Assembly: GCA_903813345.2 (NCBI GenBank)
Contig: CAIIXF020000005.1
Span: 24,123,375-24,187,374 of the forward strand
Length of the DNA stretch: 64,000 nt
Source: Owenia fusiformis
Taxonomy: Eukaryota > Annelida > Polychaeta > Sabellida > Oweniidae
Direction of reading: 5' to 3'
Positions within the stretch are counted from its first letter, which is position 1. Each line of letters opens with the position of its first letter. This document shows positions 12,439 through 27,400 of this stretch, piece after piece. The position numbers were made by a program, and so were the translations under genes. A model generated the notes under the pieces. It worked only from the letters and a program-made list of their open reading frames with translations, ran no database searches and was not told the origin of the DNA.

Positions 12439-15400
12439 ATGGCGAGCTACATACAGGCGCAGAGACAACATAAACAGCAACACATGGCAAACATGGAGCC
12501 ACATAGAAAACAGAAACTTAAAGAATTCCATAAAAAATCTCAGCAATTGCTTACAGAGCATGAAAGAGACTACCTTTATCATGTTTTAAAAGAGTATCAA
12601 ACAAATAAACACATTGATAGATTTATACAAAAGCTTCAAACAGTGCTCGATACTCCACTTAAACTGAATTTATTAAAAGAAATCCGACATCTTGTGCCAT
12701 CTTCCCAAAAGCAGGCATTTGATAGGCTTGCCCCCTACCATAAAATGAGCCCACCAATGACACTACCAAACAACTCAAAGGGGAAGAAGTCAAAGAGCAC
12801 TGGCCAACTTGGGCAACAAAGAAACATAGGTAGTATACAATATGTTAAAGATTTTCCCCTTTAGAATATATATTTAAAAGTTTAAAAAATGTGTAACTTA
12901 AATTAATACATGATTTATGCCATACACTGTAGTAATATGTTTGACTTAGAATATCTTGTGAAGTTGAAATAGCTTAAGATTTACCTCTTAGCATAAGTAT
13001 CAACATTGGCCCTGGTTTTGTTTTAAACCCATTATACTTAATAAAGCTTATATTTTGAGATGTTCACAATTGGTTACATGATGTCTTAGACCCACTTTTA
13101 GCCAGATGCATGTACTATAAAGATTTTGTCTTTAAAAGTTATCCAATTATCTTATAATTTCAAGATAGACATCATCCTTTCAATTATATAATATATTTCA
13201 GCACCCCCCAGCATCAGAGTGGAATCACCTGACAGCTGTATTAGAATGCTGACTGTGAGCAAACATGAAGACCAGTCCTTAGGTCTATCCATACGTGGGG
13301 GGTCAGAGCATGGTATAGGCATATATGTCAGCGAGGTGGATGAAGGATCAGTAGCAGGTATATGTAGAATAATGCATTGCTTCACTATATATTCATTCCC
13401 TAAAGTGTAGTACAAATCACAAGAGATAAAACTTAAAGTCCTTTCAATTTTTGGCAAACATGTGTACATATTTTGATATTCTCAGTGTAATTCTAATTGC
13501 TTTTACCTTTCTAGTTTAGAAAAGCAGCTGCTCTGTCCTCATCTTTTTCCAATTCAGATCTATAAAATCAGCAATAATTGTCATACTTATGTACCTTATG
13601 TTCCCAATAATCGAGTCTGAAAATTTAGGCAGGTCCCACCACTATGTAGTATACACTTTAAGTTCTATTGTAGATGAGTGTGGGTTACAAGTTGGTGATC
13701 AGATCCTTGAAGTGAACAGTATCAACTTTGAGAGGCTCGGCTCTAGCAGCGCAATCAAAGTCCTTACCAGCACCAACAGGCTAAAGATGGTTATCAAGAG
13801 AACTGGACACATTCCTGGTTTCAAGTTTGCCAAAGAAAAAGTGTCTTGGTAAGGCTCTTCTTTGTCATTGACCTCCCCAGTATTAGAGTATCAGTTGTTG
13901 AAAATCTGTCAAAAAGAATGAAATATGTTTTCTCCAAATGAATAATTGTTTTGCGCACATATTTTAAACATTGCGCTGTCAGGTGGTCAGTTCAATAGTA
14001 AGGTTAATTAGAGTTTGTCCAATGCAATAGACTACTACAATTGTCTCTTCTTGGTCTCTAGTGCTCAATACAATAGCTTACTATGTTTCAGGTATGACAC
14101 AGCCCAGAAGAAAATAGTTGAGGGTGACTTTGAAGAGCATGGTATCATTCATTCCCCAGCCTCCAAGTTTCTACATGGCTATGATGAGAAGCATGTCAAC
14201 TTGACTGTGACAGGAGGGACCTCATTCCTTGGCTTCAATGTTAGAGGGGGAAGTGAATATGGAGTTGGCCTATATGTTTCCAGGTAAGATGGTTATGTTG
14301 GTAATTATAAAAAAGGTTCTATATACATTGTCATGGATGCTAGTCACATCCCATCCTTGATGTTTTTAGATGTAGTATGTATAATATGAATTTGGAAATT
14401 TGAAAAATTAAGATAAACCGTTACAGCCAAGATAACTCAACAACCATGATTTTAATAATAATATTGTACATCTGCTTGTTAAGACCAACCATGTTTTCTA
14501 TTTTTCTTATTTCTAATTTTCTCCACTCCAGAATTGACAAAGGGGGTCTTGCAGAGCAGAAAGGACTGAAGCTTGGTGACCAGATCATTGAAGTTAATGG
14601 GGAGAACTTTGAGAATGTAACACATGCAAATGCTGTGGAGTTCTTCAAATCCCAGTCACACCTGTTTATGACTGTTTGGGTAAGATGTCAAGTATTGAGT
14701 TAATTGATGAATAGTAAAAGAATTGCAAAATCAACACTATGCCTAAACTGAATTGAGGTAGCATGATATTATTATAATGTTATGTTCATCAAAGTACATG
14801 TAAGTGTGAATGCTGAAGTCATCTGAGAATTTGAAAATAGACTTGCACTCATTTGAAATGAGAATTTATCTTGGGATGAACACTGCATATGCATTGAAAT
14901 AGTTGAATGGCATGATAAACATTATTTGTTACAGGCTGTCCATAGGTATCCAGCCTTCAAAGAGATCTATGCAGAGTATAGCTGGAAAGAGGGAGAGAAT
15001 AGATCACGCAGGCCTAGTAAGTATATGTATATCCTAATATAATATCCTTCCCCATCTATACCTTTCTCTTACATGATGTGATTCATCATTCAAAGTAAAT
15101 GCATGAGGATGAACCTCAAAGTAAATTGATACATTGCCAATATTAAGGTTCAGGGTCATACATTGTTGATAAAGTAGTTACACAAAAATACTCCTACATT
15201 AAATGACACGGGTTGGCACCTCTCATTTAACAAATTTGAAGGTGCGGATTTTTCTTATACTTGAATTAGAACATTTGGTCCATTACTTTATATTAAACTG
15301 TTCCTTGATCTCAAATGTTCAAATATATGAAATACAATTTTTCACAAATGCCATACCCATCCCTTTTACACCCTCTCCTTTAAAGGCCCTGTTTGCATAT

Positions 15401-18400
15401 TTTCAATGTTTTTGGGCAAAATAATCTTTTCTTCTAAATTAGAACAGTGGGCCTTTAATGAAAATAAAATTGCTCTTCCACAACAGTTGGCATTCAGACA
15501 CCATTCCTTTATGTCTTATTTTACTGGTTATAAAGTATTATTTGTTGAGATGTATTTCTGTAATTCATAGGAAGAGTAGGAAATCATCCTGATTTAGGGA
15601 AGGGTAAGAATACTAAGAAACAATGGCTTGAAAAGTTTTGGCTGGAATGTTTGTTAATTGATGACATATTCTAAATCCTTGTTACTACGGCTGTATATGT
15701 TTTGAAGTGTGGTTTAATGCTTGAATCACCACAAAAATTAAAGTATTTTACCATAAATGTTGATTCAATTAACTATAACATTGGTTTCTGTTGAATAATT
15801 TGGTTGCCCGATTGGATTTTACAGTTTTACTTGTGTATATACATAATCTGTTATGTGTAGATTGTGTGTTGATGCTTTGCTTCTGTTGAAGGTGATGATG
15901 AGTTTGACAGTGAACTTGATGGTAAAATAAACATTGATTAACACAACACTTCATGCTTGCATGCCACTTATATTATATTATTTGTCACCCATATGTACAG
16001 TTTTCACATTCAGACTGATACCTTTCTATTGAATATTCCATGATTGTAGACTCATTACTTCTGTATCACAAAAGCATGCACAGTCTTCAAAGTCAAACAG
16101 GTTTTCACTGAGATATTTTTCATTTATTATTAAATGTACATGTAGGATGACTGTTGAGGGTCTACTGATTTCATTAAGTTTGTGTTTCCAATAAAATGTA
16201 TGTGTATGCATGCTTTATACTTATTTTGGAGGTGATCTACAGCAAAAAAGTTCAACTGGTTTACTTTAGTTTACATTAAATTAATGAAAGATGAATCAAA
16301 ATAAATCAAATCTAATTTTAGTTTAGGAAAAGTTTGCATTTTTGTTTTGTGTTTGCTGTGAAATTTTGATCTATTTTGAATGGGTCAATGCTAATTTGCC
16401 CATATGCATTTAATATTGTCAAATGTTAAAGTTGTTCTAGTTGCTCAACTGAAGTAATTTGTTCTGACAGGGACAGCCCCTGTTACCAGTACTCACAACA
16501 ACTCCTGTGTGACAGAAGGCACACTAACTGAGTTCCCCATGGAGTCCAAGGTGGAGACATTCACGCAGACTGCAAGCAACACTATGGTCAGCAATGAACA
16601 TGATGAGTCTTTCAGGTATGTACTGTTTCATCATAGTATACATTTCATCAATTTAAGGCTGATTTAAGATCATATCTATATCTAGAGAAATTTATATATA
16701 TTTCAAGGAATTTTTCACTAGAATTGTTTTAACTTTGACAATGTATACTAATAATTATAGTGTTTAATGGGTTCATGTTTACTATTTTCACAAGCAGCAC
16801 ATATTGTCTCCATGTTTTTAGATAGTTTCAACAGTGTCAGTAAAGAATGAGGAAATGAAACAGATTGTCTTAAAGCAGCTTGGCTAAATTAGGGCTAAGC
16901 TGATGTCTTGTTTGCCTGCATCCTAAGTTTATATAGTTATATTTTGGGAATTAATTCAATATATTTCAGTGTTGGGCTCCAAACTGCAAATATCCTTGTT
17001 ACCCCAGAGAGGCCCAATATGATTCTTCCCCAACGTAGTGATGTGGTAATGGTTGAGCGCAGGCCAGATGTGACACCCCCTGAGAGTCCTCCTAGCACAG
17101 TTAAGGTGACTAAGAAGGACCAGGAGAAGATGGTCCTCACAATATATCCTAAAGAGTCACAGACTGTTGACAGAGTGCAGAGTTTACATGGACCTAAAGG
17201 TATAGGATTAATTGCTCTCTCTTGTTTTTTCCTGTATTGTTAATCTGATTGGTTTTGATTTTTATGTCACCACCAAAAAGTGCTGACATATTTTTATGGT
17301 CTCTGTTTTTTGTGGCGGTGATCGGCAGTTGGTGGTTGGCGTCTGTAACAAATTCTTAAAACTTCCAATAACTTAACAAATACTGTTTAGACTGACTTTT
17401 TTTCAAAATCATCTACAAATTCATAGAAGTTCAAATCTGACTTTAGATTTGAGATTTCACCTTCAGTGACCTTCTCGGGGTCAAAAGGTATTTTTTCAAC
17501 TTGCAGCCTTCAAATTGACCAATTTGTTTTTTCAAAATCATCAACTGACATAAGATTGAACTAATAATGTGAGCAACTAGGTGATGACATTTTGTCATGT
17601 TACTGCCTTGTATGCATTTAAGGTGAGCACAGTTAGCTGACTTTTGGATTTAGTATATGCAAACATATGAGTAAACACCCCAATTTTCAGTACTCCACTC
17701 TGTAAAGCTTGACTACTATTAACTTCATACAAGTTCAAGACTATTTAATATTCACAAGTTATTTTTGTTTTAGATATTGACCCAAGGAATCTGAATAAGA
17801 CTAATAAGAAAGTGAAGGACAGTGATGGGAAGCGCTCCTGGACATTCAAAAATATATTTGGAAGTAAATCAAAAGGTAATATACCTCTACTTGAATAAAC
17901 AGCCTCCTAACTTTATTCCCATTTTTGGACCATATGCAATAAGCAATCTTCAAATCCCATCCGAAGTTAGGCCATGTAAATTGATCAATGGAAAGATGGA
18001 TGCAATACAGTAACCTTCTATCAGTAACAACATGTTAAAACACTAAGATAATTTTCAATAATCAAATTTTCAAAGATACAACATGAGCAGTTGTCAGACC
18101 CCTAATGTATAGGATGTAGCACAAGTTCATTATGTAATGCTGTTGTAATCATAAACTAAATGACTTTCTTTTGAAAAGATACCCAATCTACAAATATCAC
18201 TTGTTTCCAGGTGAAGTTAAACTGAAGACTAAATCTCGTCCTAAACTTGATATGAAAGATATATCTGGACCTGTTGCAATGAACAACAATGAGGAAGATA
18301 AAATAAAAGGTATTCATATAACACTCGCAATTAAATATTTTGAAACATAATTTTTTGACTCAGGTTGCATTTAAAGTAGGAACAATCTTAGTCAGGAATA

Positions 18401-21400
18401 TTTAGGTGAAAATATTTCAAAAATATATAGAAGCAATTTTAAGGTGGATTTCAAAACTTCATACCATCCTTTTGAAAACCTGAAGTGGCACCAAGCAATC
18501 CATTGACTTTTTCATCGAAAATCCAAGATGGCCGCCGTGATGTGTCAAAAACCATAAAAAATGACTAAAGTTATGATTTAATAAGTCAAAATAGTTGTAT
18601 ACTGATCAAACATGGCTAATAATAGTACCTATCAGAAGTTAATATCCATTTAAAGTCATTGGATCAATTTTTGTGTGAAAACTGTGGAGTCCCACAAGGC
18701 TCAACTTTATGTCCGCTACTTTTTTTGCATTTTTTGTATTGACCATGGCATTTGCACATAACAATGCATAGAAATCCATTCTGTAACATGTGCACCTAGG
18801 ACCACATTTCACCTTGCACCCACACTTGACCAATGCTTCGCATGCTGCTTGAGGAAGGGGCTGTATATAGTGGCACCAGGAGGAACATGTCATACTGCCA
18901 GCCCCATGTTGTGAACTCCGATACCCATGTTGGATTGAGATTGTACAGTTGGCCCCAAACAATACCACATTGGTTAGCAAGTTCTTAAAATTTTCTGTGC
19001 AAGGGCTCCTTTTGTTGGTGGCATTCTATCAATGACTGTATGGCCATCACAGAACAGAACATCACAGAACATTTGCCTTCGTGCTGCATCAATATCTATC
19101 TGGTTGCTGGTTTGATCATATACTAGAACAGTAAAACGTTTAAGGGACTGAATGGCATGAACTGACAAAGTCAGGTTTGTTGTAACCATTTGTGCTACTT
19201 GTAGAAAAGCTAGAGTAACTTCCTTGAACACATTCCATAGCTTGAAGGGCAGATTCTTTGCTATGGCCAAAGAATGGTGCAGTTATATAATATGATTTAA
19301 TACCTGTAATTTTTGAGAGGTCAGAAGGCAATCCAGATTGACACTTATTGCACCCTAATGATGCAGCCATGGCAAGAACTTCACCAGTATCTCCAATGAT
19401 TCTGATTATGAAGTCTTTTTTACCCTCTGAGGTCATCTGTTTTACCTGAACAAAGAGTCTAGTGTAGTATCAGCTTCTTCATGAGTACAAGGTTCAATCC
19501 TTACTGTCACTGGCAACTGAGGAAAGCACTTAACAGATTCTACAATAGTCATAAACATCAACCTCAAAAATAGAGTTGGCCAGGAATGCTAACAGCTCAG
19601 TCTTGTTCTGGTTGTTTCTTAGAAAGCCAAACCAATTCTGGGGCATCACATTCCCTGCATAAACCATAAACCATCCATTGCCACAATGAATCCTTGTCAG
19701 GGACTTCCTACTGTTTTATAGGTAGACATCCCAGATAACATCTTATCTTGAAACACCTTCCATAGGCCGCCTTAACTAAGAATGAGACATTGGTACCATA
19801 TTCTTGGAAGTTGGTAGCCACACCAGGATGCATCACATGGACCAGTGCAGAAGGATGCCATATTAAAATTGCATCTGCAGGTGGCTTTTAGATCCATCTG
19901 GCTTAGCTTCTTGACATTTAAGTAAGTCTGCTTTTGTTGTAGGTCTCATGGCTCCGTGGTTATATAGGGATGGCGGGAACTCATGGTTTTCATATTTGAA
20001 AAACTCAAGACATGTCATTGTGTCTTGATTGGCATGCAATGTAGAGTAATAGCAAAAAGGTCATAATACTTTCTCAGTTCCTTGACTTCAGGATTCACTT
20101 GCATGCATAGTTGGTGTGGTCTAGGGAGAAAAAACAAAGAATCATCTGAAATGATTCCTGAGGTCAAGGAACTGAGAGAAGAAAATTACCTTTTTAGCTA
20201 TGCTCGGTATTGCTTGCCTTTGACAATCAAGACATAACATGTCTTAGTTTTTTAAACATGAAAACCATGAGTTCCCGCCATCCCTAGCTAAGCATGGAGC
20301 CATGAGACCTACAACTAAATGACCTTCTTAAATGCCTAGAAACCAAGCCAGATTAAGGCACCTTATGGAAGGTGTTCCAAGATTAGATGTTGTCTGGAAT
20401 GTTTACCTACAAAACAGTGAGAAGTCCCTAACAAGGATTTATTGTGGCACTGGTGCTAGAAGGATGATTTATGCAGAGATGCATGAATGCCAAAGAATTG
20501 GCCAGCCTTTCTAACAATCAATGGAACCAGACTAGGCTGTTTGCATTCCTGGCCAACTTTATGTCTGAGGTTGATGTTAATGAAAAGCAAATGATAACTA
20601 CTATTTGGGAATCTCTTCAGTGCTTTCCTCAATTGCCAGATACAGCAATGATTGAACCTTGTACTCATGAAAAAGCTGACACTAGGCTCTTTGTTCATAT
20701 AAAACAGATGACCTCAGAGGGTAAAAAATACTTCATAACCAGAAGTGGAGATACTGATGTTCTTTTTCTTGCCATGGCTGCAGCATTAGGGTGCAATAGG
20801 TGTCAATCTGGATTGCCTTCGGACCTCTCAAAAATTACAGGTATTAAATTATATTATATAACTGCACCATTCTTTGGCCATAGCAAAGAATCTGCCCTTC
20901 AATCTATGGAATGTGTTCAAGGAAGTTACTCCAGCTTTTCTACAAGTGGAACAAATGGTTACAACAAACCTGCCTTTGTCAGTTCAAGCCGTTCAGTCCT
21001 TGGAACATTTTACTGTTTTATTATATGATCGAACCAGGAACCAGATAGATATCAATGCAGCAATGTTCTGTAACAGTCATACAGTCATTGACAAAATACC
21101 ACCAACAAAGGAGCCCTTGCACAGAAAATCTTAACTTGCTAACCAAGGCGGTATAGTTTGGTGCCATAACCAAAATGGTTATCGAGTTCACAACATGTGG
21201 CTGGCAGTATGACATGTCCCTCCTGATGCCACTTTGTACAGCCCTTCTTAAAGCAGCTAAGGCATGCCAAGCATTGGTCAAGTGTGGGTGCAAGGTGAAA
21301 TGTGGTCCTAGGTGCACATGTTACAAAAATGGATTTCTATACATTGCAATGTACAAATGCCATGGGCAATGAAAGTCATTGAACTAGAAAAGTAGGGGAC

Positions 21401-24400
21401 ATATAGTTGAGCCTTGTGGGACTCCAGTTTTCACACAAAAATAATCTAGTGACTTTAAATGCATATGACTATCTAATAGGTACTATTATGAGTCATGTTT
21501 GATCAGTATTTAACTATTTTGACAAATTAAATGATGATATTAGTCAATTTTAGTGTTTTGCCGATACATCGTGGCGGCCATCTTGGATTTTTGGTGAAAC
21601 AGTCAATGGATTGCTTGGTGCCACTTCAGGTTCTCAAAAGGATGGTATGAAGTTTTGAAATCCACCTAGAGATTGCTTCTATATAATTTTGAAATATTCT
21701 GTGAACTTATCTCCTATTCAAACCTGACTATCTTGACTTTTATGACTGCTGCTCAGACAGTCACATAATGTGAGTTTAATATGTGGAATGACTTCAGACT
21801 ACATGTGCATGCACAAGTAACTCAGGCTTACCTAGAACAGATGCAAGTAACAGATTCATTTCATTGTTTACCTAAATAAAAGCTTTTGTGATCAGAGCAG
21901 TATCTTCTGAAGCTGTATCTAAATGTATAATCATAAAACAAAAAGCCTATATATATTTGTAAGCTTGTAGCAACAAGCCTAAAAATCATCTCATCTTATT
22001 AAAGCAGATATGAAATGGTATTTTTGACCTAAAGGAATCAATATAATTTTTTGATAGAAGTATTTGGACGTGTTTTCTCATCAGTAGTGTGAAAATTATT
22101 TCACTCTAACGATCGTAATAGCTGCTTAATAAGCATTATTCGAATTGGTTGTGACGTTATTGGCCCCCACGTGATCTCTCACTGGTCCCCACGTGGCCCG
22201 TTTTGGTCCATTGGATCATGACGTCATAATGCCAAAATGTTTTGTTATTTGTTTACACAACAATCCTATGGTTGCTGTGACGTTGTGATTACTAAGGAAC
22301 CAATAAACCAAAGCTATATTTTGTATATGACGTTGCTAATCACGTGGGGGCCAATTTGATCGATCAGTTAGTTTTATTTTGTTATCTATGACCGTTAGCA
22401 GTTATCTAACATTTATTTTAAAATGGCTATCGCAAGAACTCTACGTTGGGCTTACAATGGAGAAAACCGCATTTTTGTAGCTGCAAGTTGAGAAAAGCTA
22501 TTTCAGTTGTCCTTTAACAGTTTCAGCCAACAATGTAGTGTCAACCTCAAATCCACCAAGCGCAGTGACAAATGAGGCCAGCAGTCATAAGTTCAGCACA
22601 GGGATGGGGTCCCAGTTGATGTACACAGAAGCCTCTAAAGTGGCCACTCTAACCAGGATAGAAGAGGAGGCCAAGAAAGTTTTAAATGAGGATGAGGTTG
22701 CTGCAATATTAAGACACTTGAAATGGGTGAGATTAATTGATTCAGATTCATCAGTAAGAAAGTCCTACTTTGATTTTGACTTCAGCCCTCAGCAATCAAG
22801 AGATACAATTTTTGAACATGACACATGATCTTGTATATTTTTACAGCTCTTAATTTCTTCAGTTAAATAAAATTAATACAAAGGCTATGTTGGACCAAAT
22901 TAATGAACATTCATATGACAAATGTCACCACTTTGTAATGGAAATGGTTACAAAATTGTAAAAATGTGTTGCGAATGTAAAAACGGAATGCCGAACAATT
23001 CATATTTGAATGAGTTTGCCCTAAAATAATAGTTAATCCGTTAGCCGACAGCCATCCGTTGAATTTGCGAATGCTAGCTAAATTATGATCTTTCACTTGA
23101 TATAATAGATATTTTCATTACCAACGATGTTTGTGTATTTTTAGTATGGAAGCAAAGGAGATGTTGAAGGGTTGGTGAGGCCTCTTATAGCAATCCTAGA
23201 CAAGCCAGAGAAAGCTCTTCTCTTTAGAGAAATCAGGTAATATTTTCACAACCCACAACTTAAGTGGAATAAAAGATAAAATGAGTGGACGTCTTGAACA
23301 ATGCATTTATACATGCATTCAGTATCAAGTCTGGTAGACCATTTTGCATTTGATACTAGTAGTCATACATATTGCATTCCCATCGTAAAGGGAGAAGCAT
23401 ATCTGATTCTGTCGTAACTTCAATCTTCTATGACTGTACACATTTGTTTTCAGAGGCTTGGTTTTGCCCACAGATATTGGCAGGTTTGACAGCCTTGTGT
23501 CTCGTATAGAGCTTGAAGCCTACTCTGAGCTAGCCACTCATGTACACAAAGCCTCTCCTGTTATTGGCAAGAAACTACCACAGAAGCAATCTGGAGTGCC
23601 TCCTAAGAAGAAGATAATTCATCCAGAACCAGGTTAGTGTACGCTAAGTTCCTTAGTGCAGTAGTGGAGAGCAATACATGAAAATTGATTACATGCACTG
23701 TATGGTCTGTTTCTACCAAAGCTCATTCTTTGGTCATGTCAGGCTACATTTGATTTAGACCAGCTAATATTTTATTGCAAATACTCAACTGGTTTTTGAA
23801 AAAGTTAGATAATACTTTTCAGGAAACGTGTATTATGCTTTATTGAAGTTTTTGCCTTAGATAAAATCCATCTATTTTTTCAAAATGGTTTCAATATCAT
23901 TAAATGTTCTATTCTAATACATTTCAGGATTTAGTGGAGCCTTCCACCTTCGTACTGAAGAGCAGTATAAGACTGACCAACAAACAAGAGAGAAAATTGA
24001 AAATCAGGAGAAACAACACAAAAAGAGTGAGTTAAAACAACGTCGATCTTCAAAACGAACAAGTGTAACTGAGGCATATGAGATGATTGACTTTAATGGT
24101 GCTGTTAAAACTGACGAGGGCGAAGTTTTTGAAACTTCTCAAAATTCTGAGTCTTCTCTACAAAACTCAGGAACATTCTCAGTACATGAAATGTCAGATT
24201 TTGGATATGCTGCTATACCATCCACTAGTACACAAGGCGAGAAGTCAAAATCAAAACCAAACAATAATGGTGTAAATAGTAGCAATGATGAGTTATCACC
24301 TGATGAAATTAGTGCTTTGTATGCAGTTGTAGACAAAACAGCAAAGTATGAGCAGAAACATTCAAAAGATAGTGAACAAAAAAATTCACATACAGATATA

Positions 24401-27400
24401 GATCCTGACTATGAAGCAATTGACTTTATCCCTCCACCTGCGACATTCCGTATTATAACACCAGATGGGACTGAGAGTCAGCATAGTTCTTCAGAGGCTA
24501 CACATACCACCCACAGCTCAACTCCAAGGTAAGATATCCATGAGACAAATATGTTCTTGGTTTCTTCATGTTTGTTTTCCTTTTGATTTTTATCACACAC
24601 CAAAACGTTTTGACGTATTATGAGCCAGTATTGTTTAACCATCGTTCAACATCACTTTTCAGCATCAGTTGTTACACTAAATGTAAGCTGGTGACATTTT
24701 GTAATTTCAATTCCTAATAATGTTGAAGACCTTACCTTCAGTGCAGAACTCAAGAAGGGCTTGGTGCTAGAAGCCAAATATATACTACTGTTTCCCAAAT
24801 ATTTATAGTGAACATTCTGTTATGTAATGGGTTTCGTCCTATTGTAAAAAATCCTTCAATGATTTTTGTTCTTTTAACTCATTTTTGTTCTCTGTTTTTT
24901 TACTTTACATTGATTCAGAATGTATTATCTGTGTAATAAAAAATTGAAAATTAACAGTATTTATGTATTTTATTTGCAGATCTGGTGACCAAGGTGCTAG
25001 GAGAAAACTTGAACTGGTTAACACTCCAGGTGCAATATCATCAGTGCATAATACAGAGAGTTCATTAAAGGCTACACCCAGATGCAACAATATTATAGAA
25101 CATGAAAATGTTGGAGCACTGAAATCTGCACCAAGACAAAATGACACTATTGAATATGACACAATTGAAGCCACATCCAACATGGAGGTCATCTTAGCTA
25201 AACAATCTTCCAGGCCAAATATCATACAAGATAGCACCACCCCTAAACTTATTAATATCACCCATAATGTAAACAATGATACTAGAGTGTCACCAGGTGA
25301 ATCTTTGGACAGTACTAAAGAACAAGCTGGAGCATCTGTAAGCAGCCACAATTTATCCGGACAAAGTTCATCCAAACATTCCAATAAATCATACCAGTCC
25401 AGCAATCATTCCTCAGAATTACGTGGCCCAGTTGTCCATTCTTCAAATTCATCAGAAATGCATGGGTCATCTCCCCAGCCGTCCAATTTATCTGGAGAGA
25501 GATCTTCTCGTGGTTCTCAACCCTCCATATTGGGTTTGAACTTCCTGGGCTCGCCTGAAGACAATAACAAGGTTCCTAGTTCAAGCGCTTCACAGATTTC
25601 AAATAGATCAGCAACTTCTGATGGACACTCTCAAAGTTCTAACCAATCAAATATCTCAAGACATTCAGAAATCTCAAAACACTCAGGAACCTCAAAACAC
25701 TCAGAAATCTCAAGGCATTCTGGAGTCTCAAAACACTCAGAAATCTCAAGGCATTCTGGAGTCTCAAAACACTCAGAAATCTTAAGGCATTCTGGAGTCT
25801 CAAAACACTCAGAAATCTCAAGGCATTCTGGAGTCTCAAAACACTCAGAAATCTCAAGGCAGTCGAGAGTCTCAAAAATGTCTGAAGACTCACATCACTC
25901 AAAGGTGTCCAAAAATTCCCAGCATTCAACCAACACATTGCAATCTACGGCTTCCAACCCAATAAAGCTAATATCTAAGAAGGAACATGTTGACCATCCA
26001 AGTCCAGCATTTGCCTCCAATGTAGATGCTTACAAACAGCACATGGCCGATTTAATGAAGAACAAATCTCAGAACTCTACCCCTGTAAACTCCAGACCTT
26101 CCACCGTCATGTCTGATAGCTCAGACAGTGATCTAGATGACTATACATTGACTATAAATGAAGAGGCAATAGTTCATAAAGATGCTGACACTGAATCCCG
26201 TCAGAGTTATATTCCTTCCCCAACCTCGTCTGTGGCCTCTAGTAGCGTACAAAGCTATAACCTTGACCGTGAGTTTGAATTATCTCGTGGGTCTACTGTA
26301 ATTGGAGCTCGAGGTAAATATGGTGCCTCACCCCCTTCTGAACATTCCAGTTTATACAGTTATACTGTAAATGCAACTCCTCTCTCATCTAAGCCACCAA
26401 CTCCTCCTGAAGCTGTTGTCAGACTCAGCTATGAACCCATTGGGAATACTCAGTTATCTGAAATCTCAGAAGCCAGCCCTAATCTTGATGCCAGTGGCAG
26501 TCTAGTATCAGATCTTGATCTCCTCAATAGTGTAACTTTAGACCTGGAGAATCTTGGCACTGAGGCATCTGATGAGAGCCATCAGAGTCTCCCACCTCCC
26601 CCTGATCTTGAGTTCCTAAACAATCATATTTACCCCTCCAATGTATCTACTAGCCATACTGGTGGATCTGTTAGAGACGATGTGTCTTCTATTGGGGTGG
26701 ATAATGCTACCATTACAGCAGATGTTGATATGGCATCGCTATTGGACGGTCTATTGCAGTCCCCTAAACACAATGGGGAAAACAGTAACATGTCATTCAA
26801 TCTGATCAATCATTCTGAAACCCAACAAGAAGAAACTGACAACAGATATAGAAAACAGTCAACACCATACCCAGGCACCCGCAATGCAGAGCCGGTAGCT
26901 GTTTCTTCACCCTCCCCTACTCCAGATCAGCCTCAGCCAATCACAGTGGTTCTTCCCAAGAATAGAAGCTCATTGGGTGAGTATATTTCAGTGAACTGTG
27001 TATGTGAATGTTGATGAGTTGGTTACTTTTGTTAATCAAGGATCATGAAAAGGAAGATAGATTAACTATTACTTTACACCTTTATAAACCCCTTCTAATT
27101 CAATTAGGGCATTGGCTTTCTCTTGAAACCCCATGATTAGGGAATTTAGGGTGAGGGCATATGCAGAGGCCTGCTCCCTTAATGATGGCAAACCACTTAC
27201 TAAAGAATTCCCCATGAACATTTATTTACCATAATGTTTCAGGTATAAGTGTATCTGGTGGTAAGGATAGCAGGACACAGCCACATGTAAAAGTTGAGAA
27301 AATATTCCCAGGGGGAGTGGCAGCAGAGAATGGTATACTAAAGGTATATATCCACTGACAACATCTGACTCTGACCTCTGTATAGAACTCAGAAGCGAAA

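Larger units (their letters stand above)
18385..21745. mobile_element. Head-to-head palindromic transposon copies in a WHRN intron
   Basis: Two arms of about 1.65 kb face each other around 20120. Each carries a decayed copy of the same gene, leftward in the left arm (about 18640-19436) and rightward in the right arm (about 20471-21370). The right copy reads for 185 aa, then continues in other frames. Its motifs are [22 protein letters not shown] and a C-terminal CXC-type [11 protein letters not shown]. Proteins with an HEEADTR...DTDV core and a CXC tail are common transposon-associated genes in invertebrate genomes; the exact superfamily is not recognised. Both copies have frameshifts or stops. 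The outer ends have the common word AGGTGGATTT. It lies wholly within intron 12 of WHRN. Confidence 0.7.

Noticed and set aside
25639-25938. Antisense open frame of 99 aa with Leu-rich repeats
   Set aside because: Shadow of the 36-bp repeat in the WHRN exon. It would read a leucine-rich pattern only because the sense strand is Ser/His-rich.
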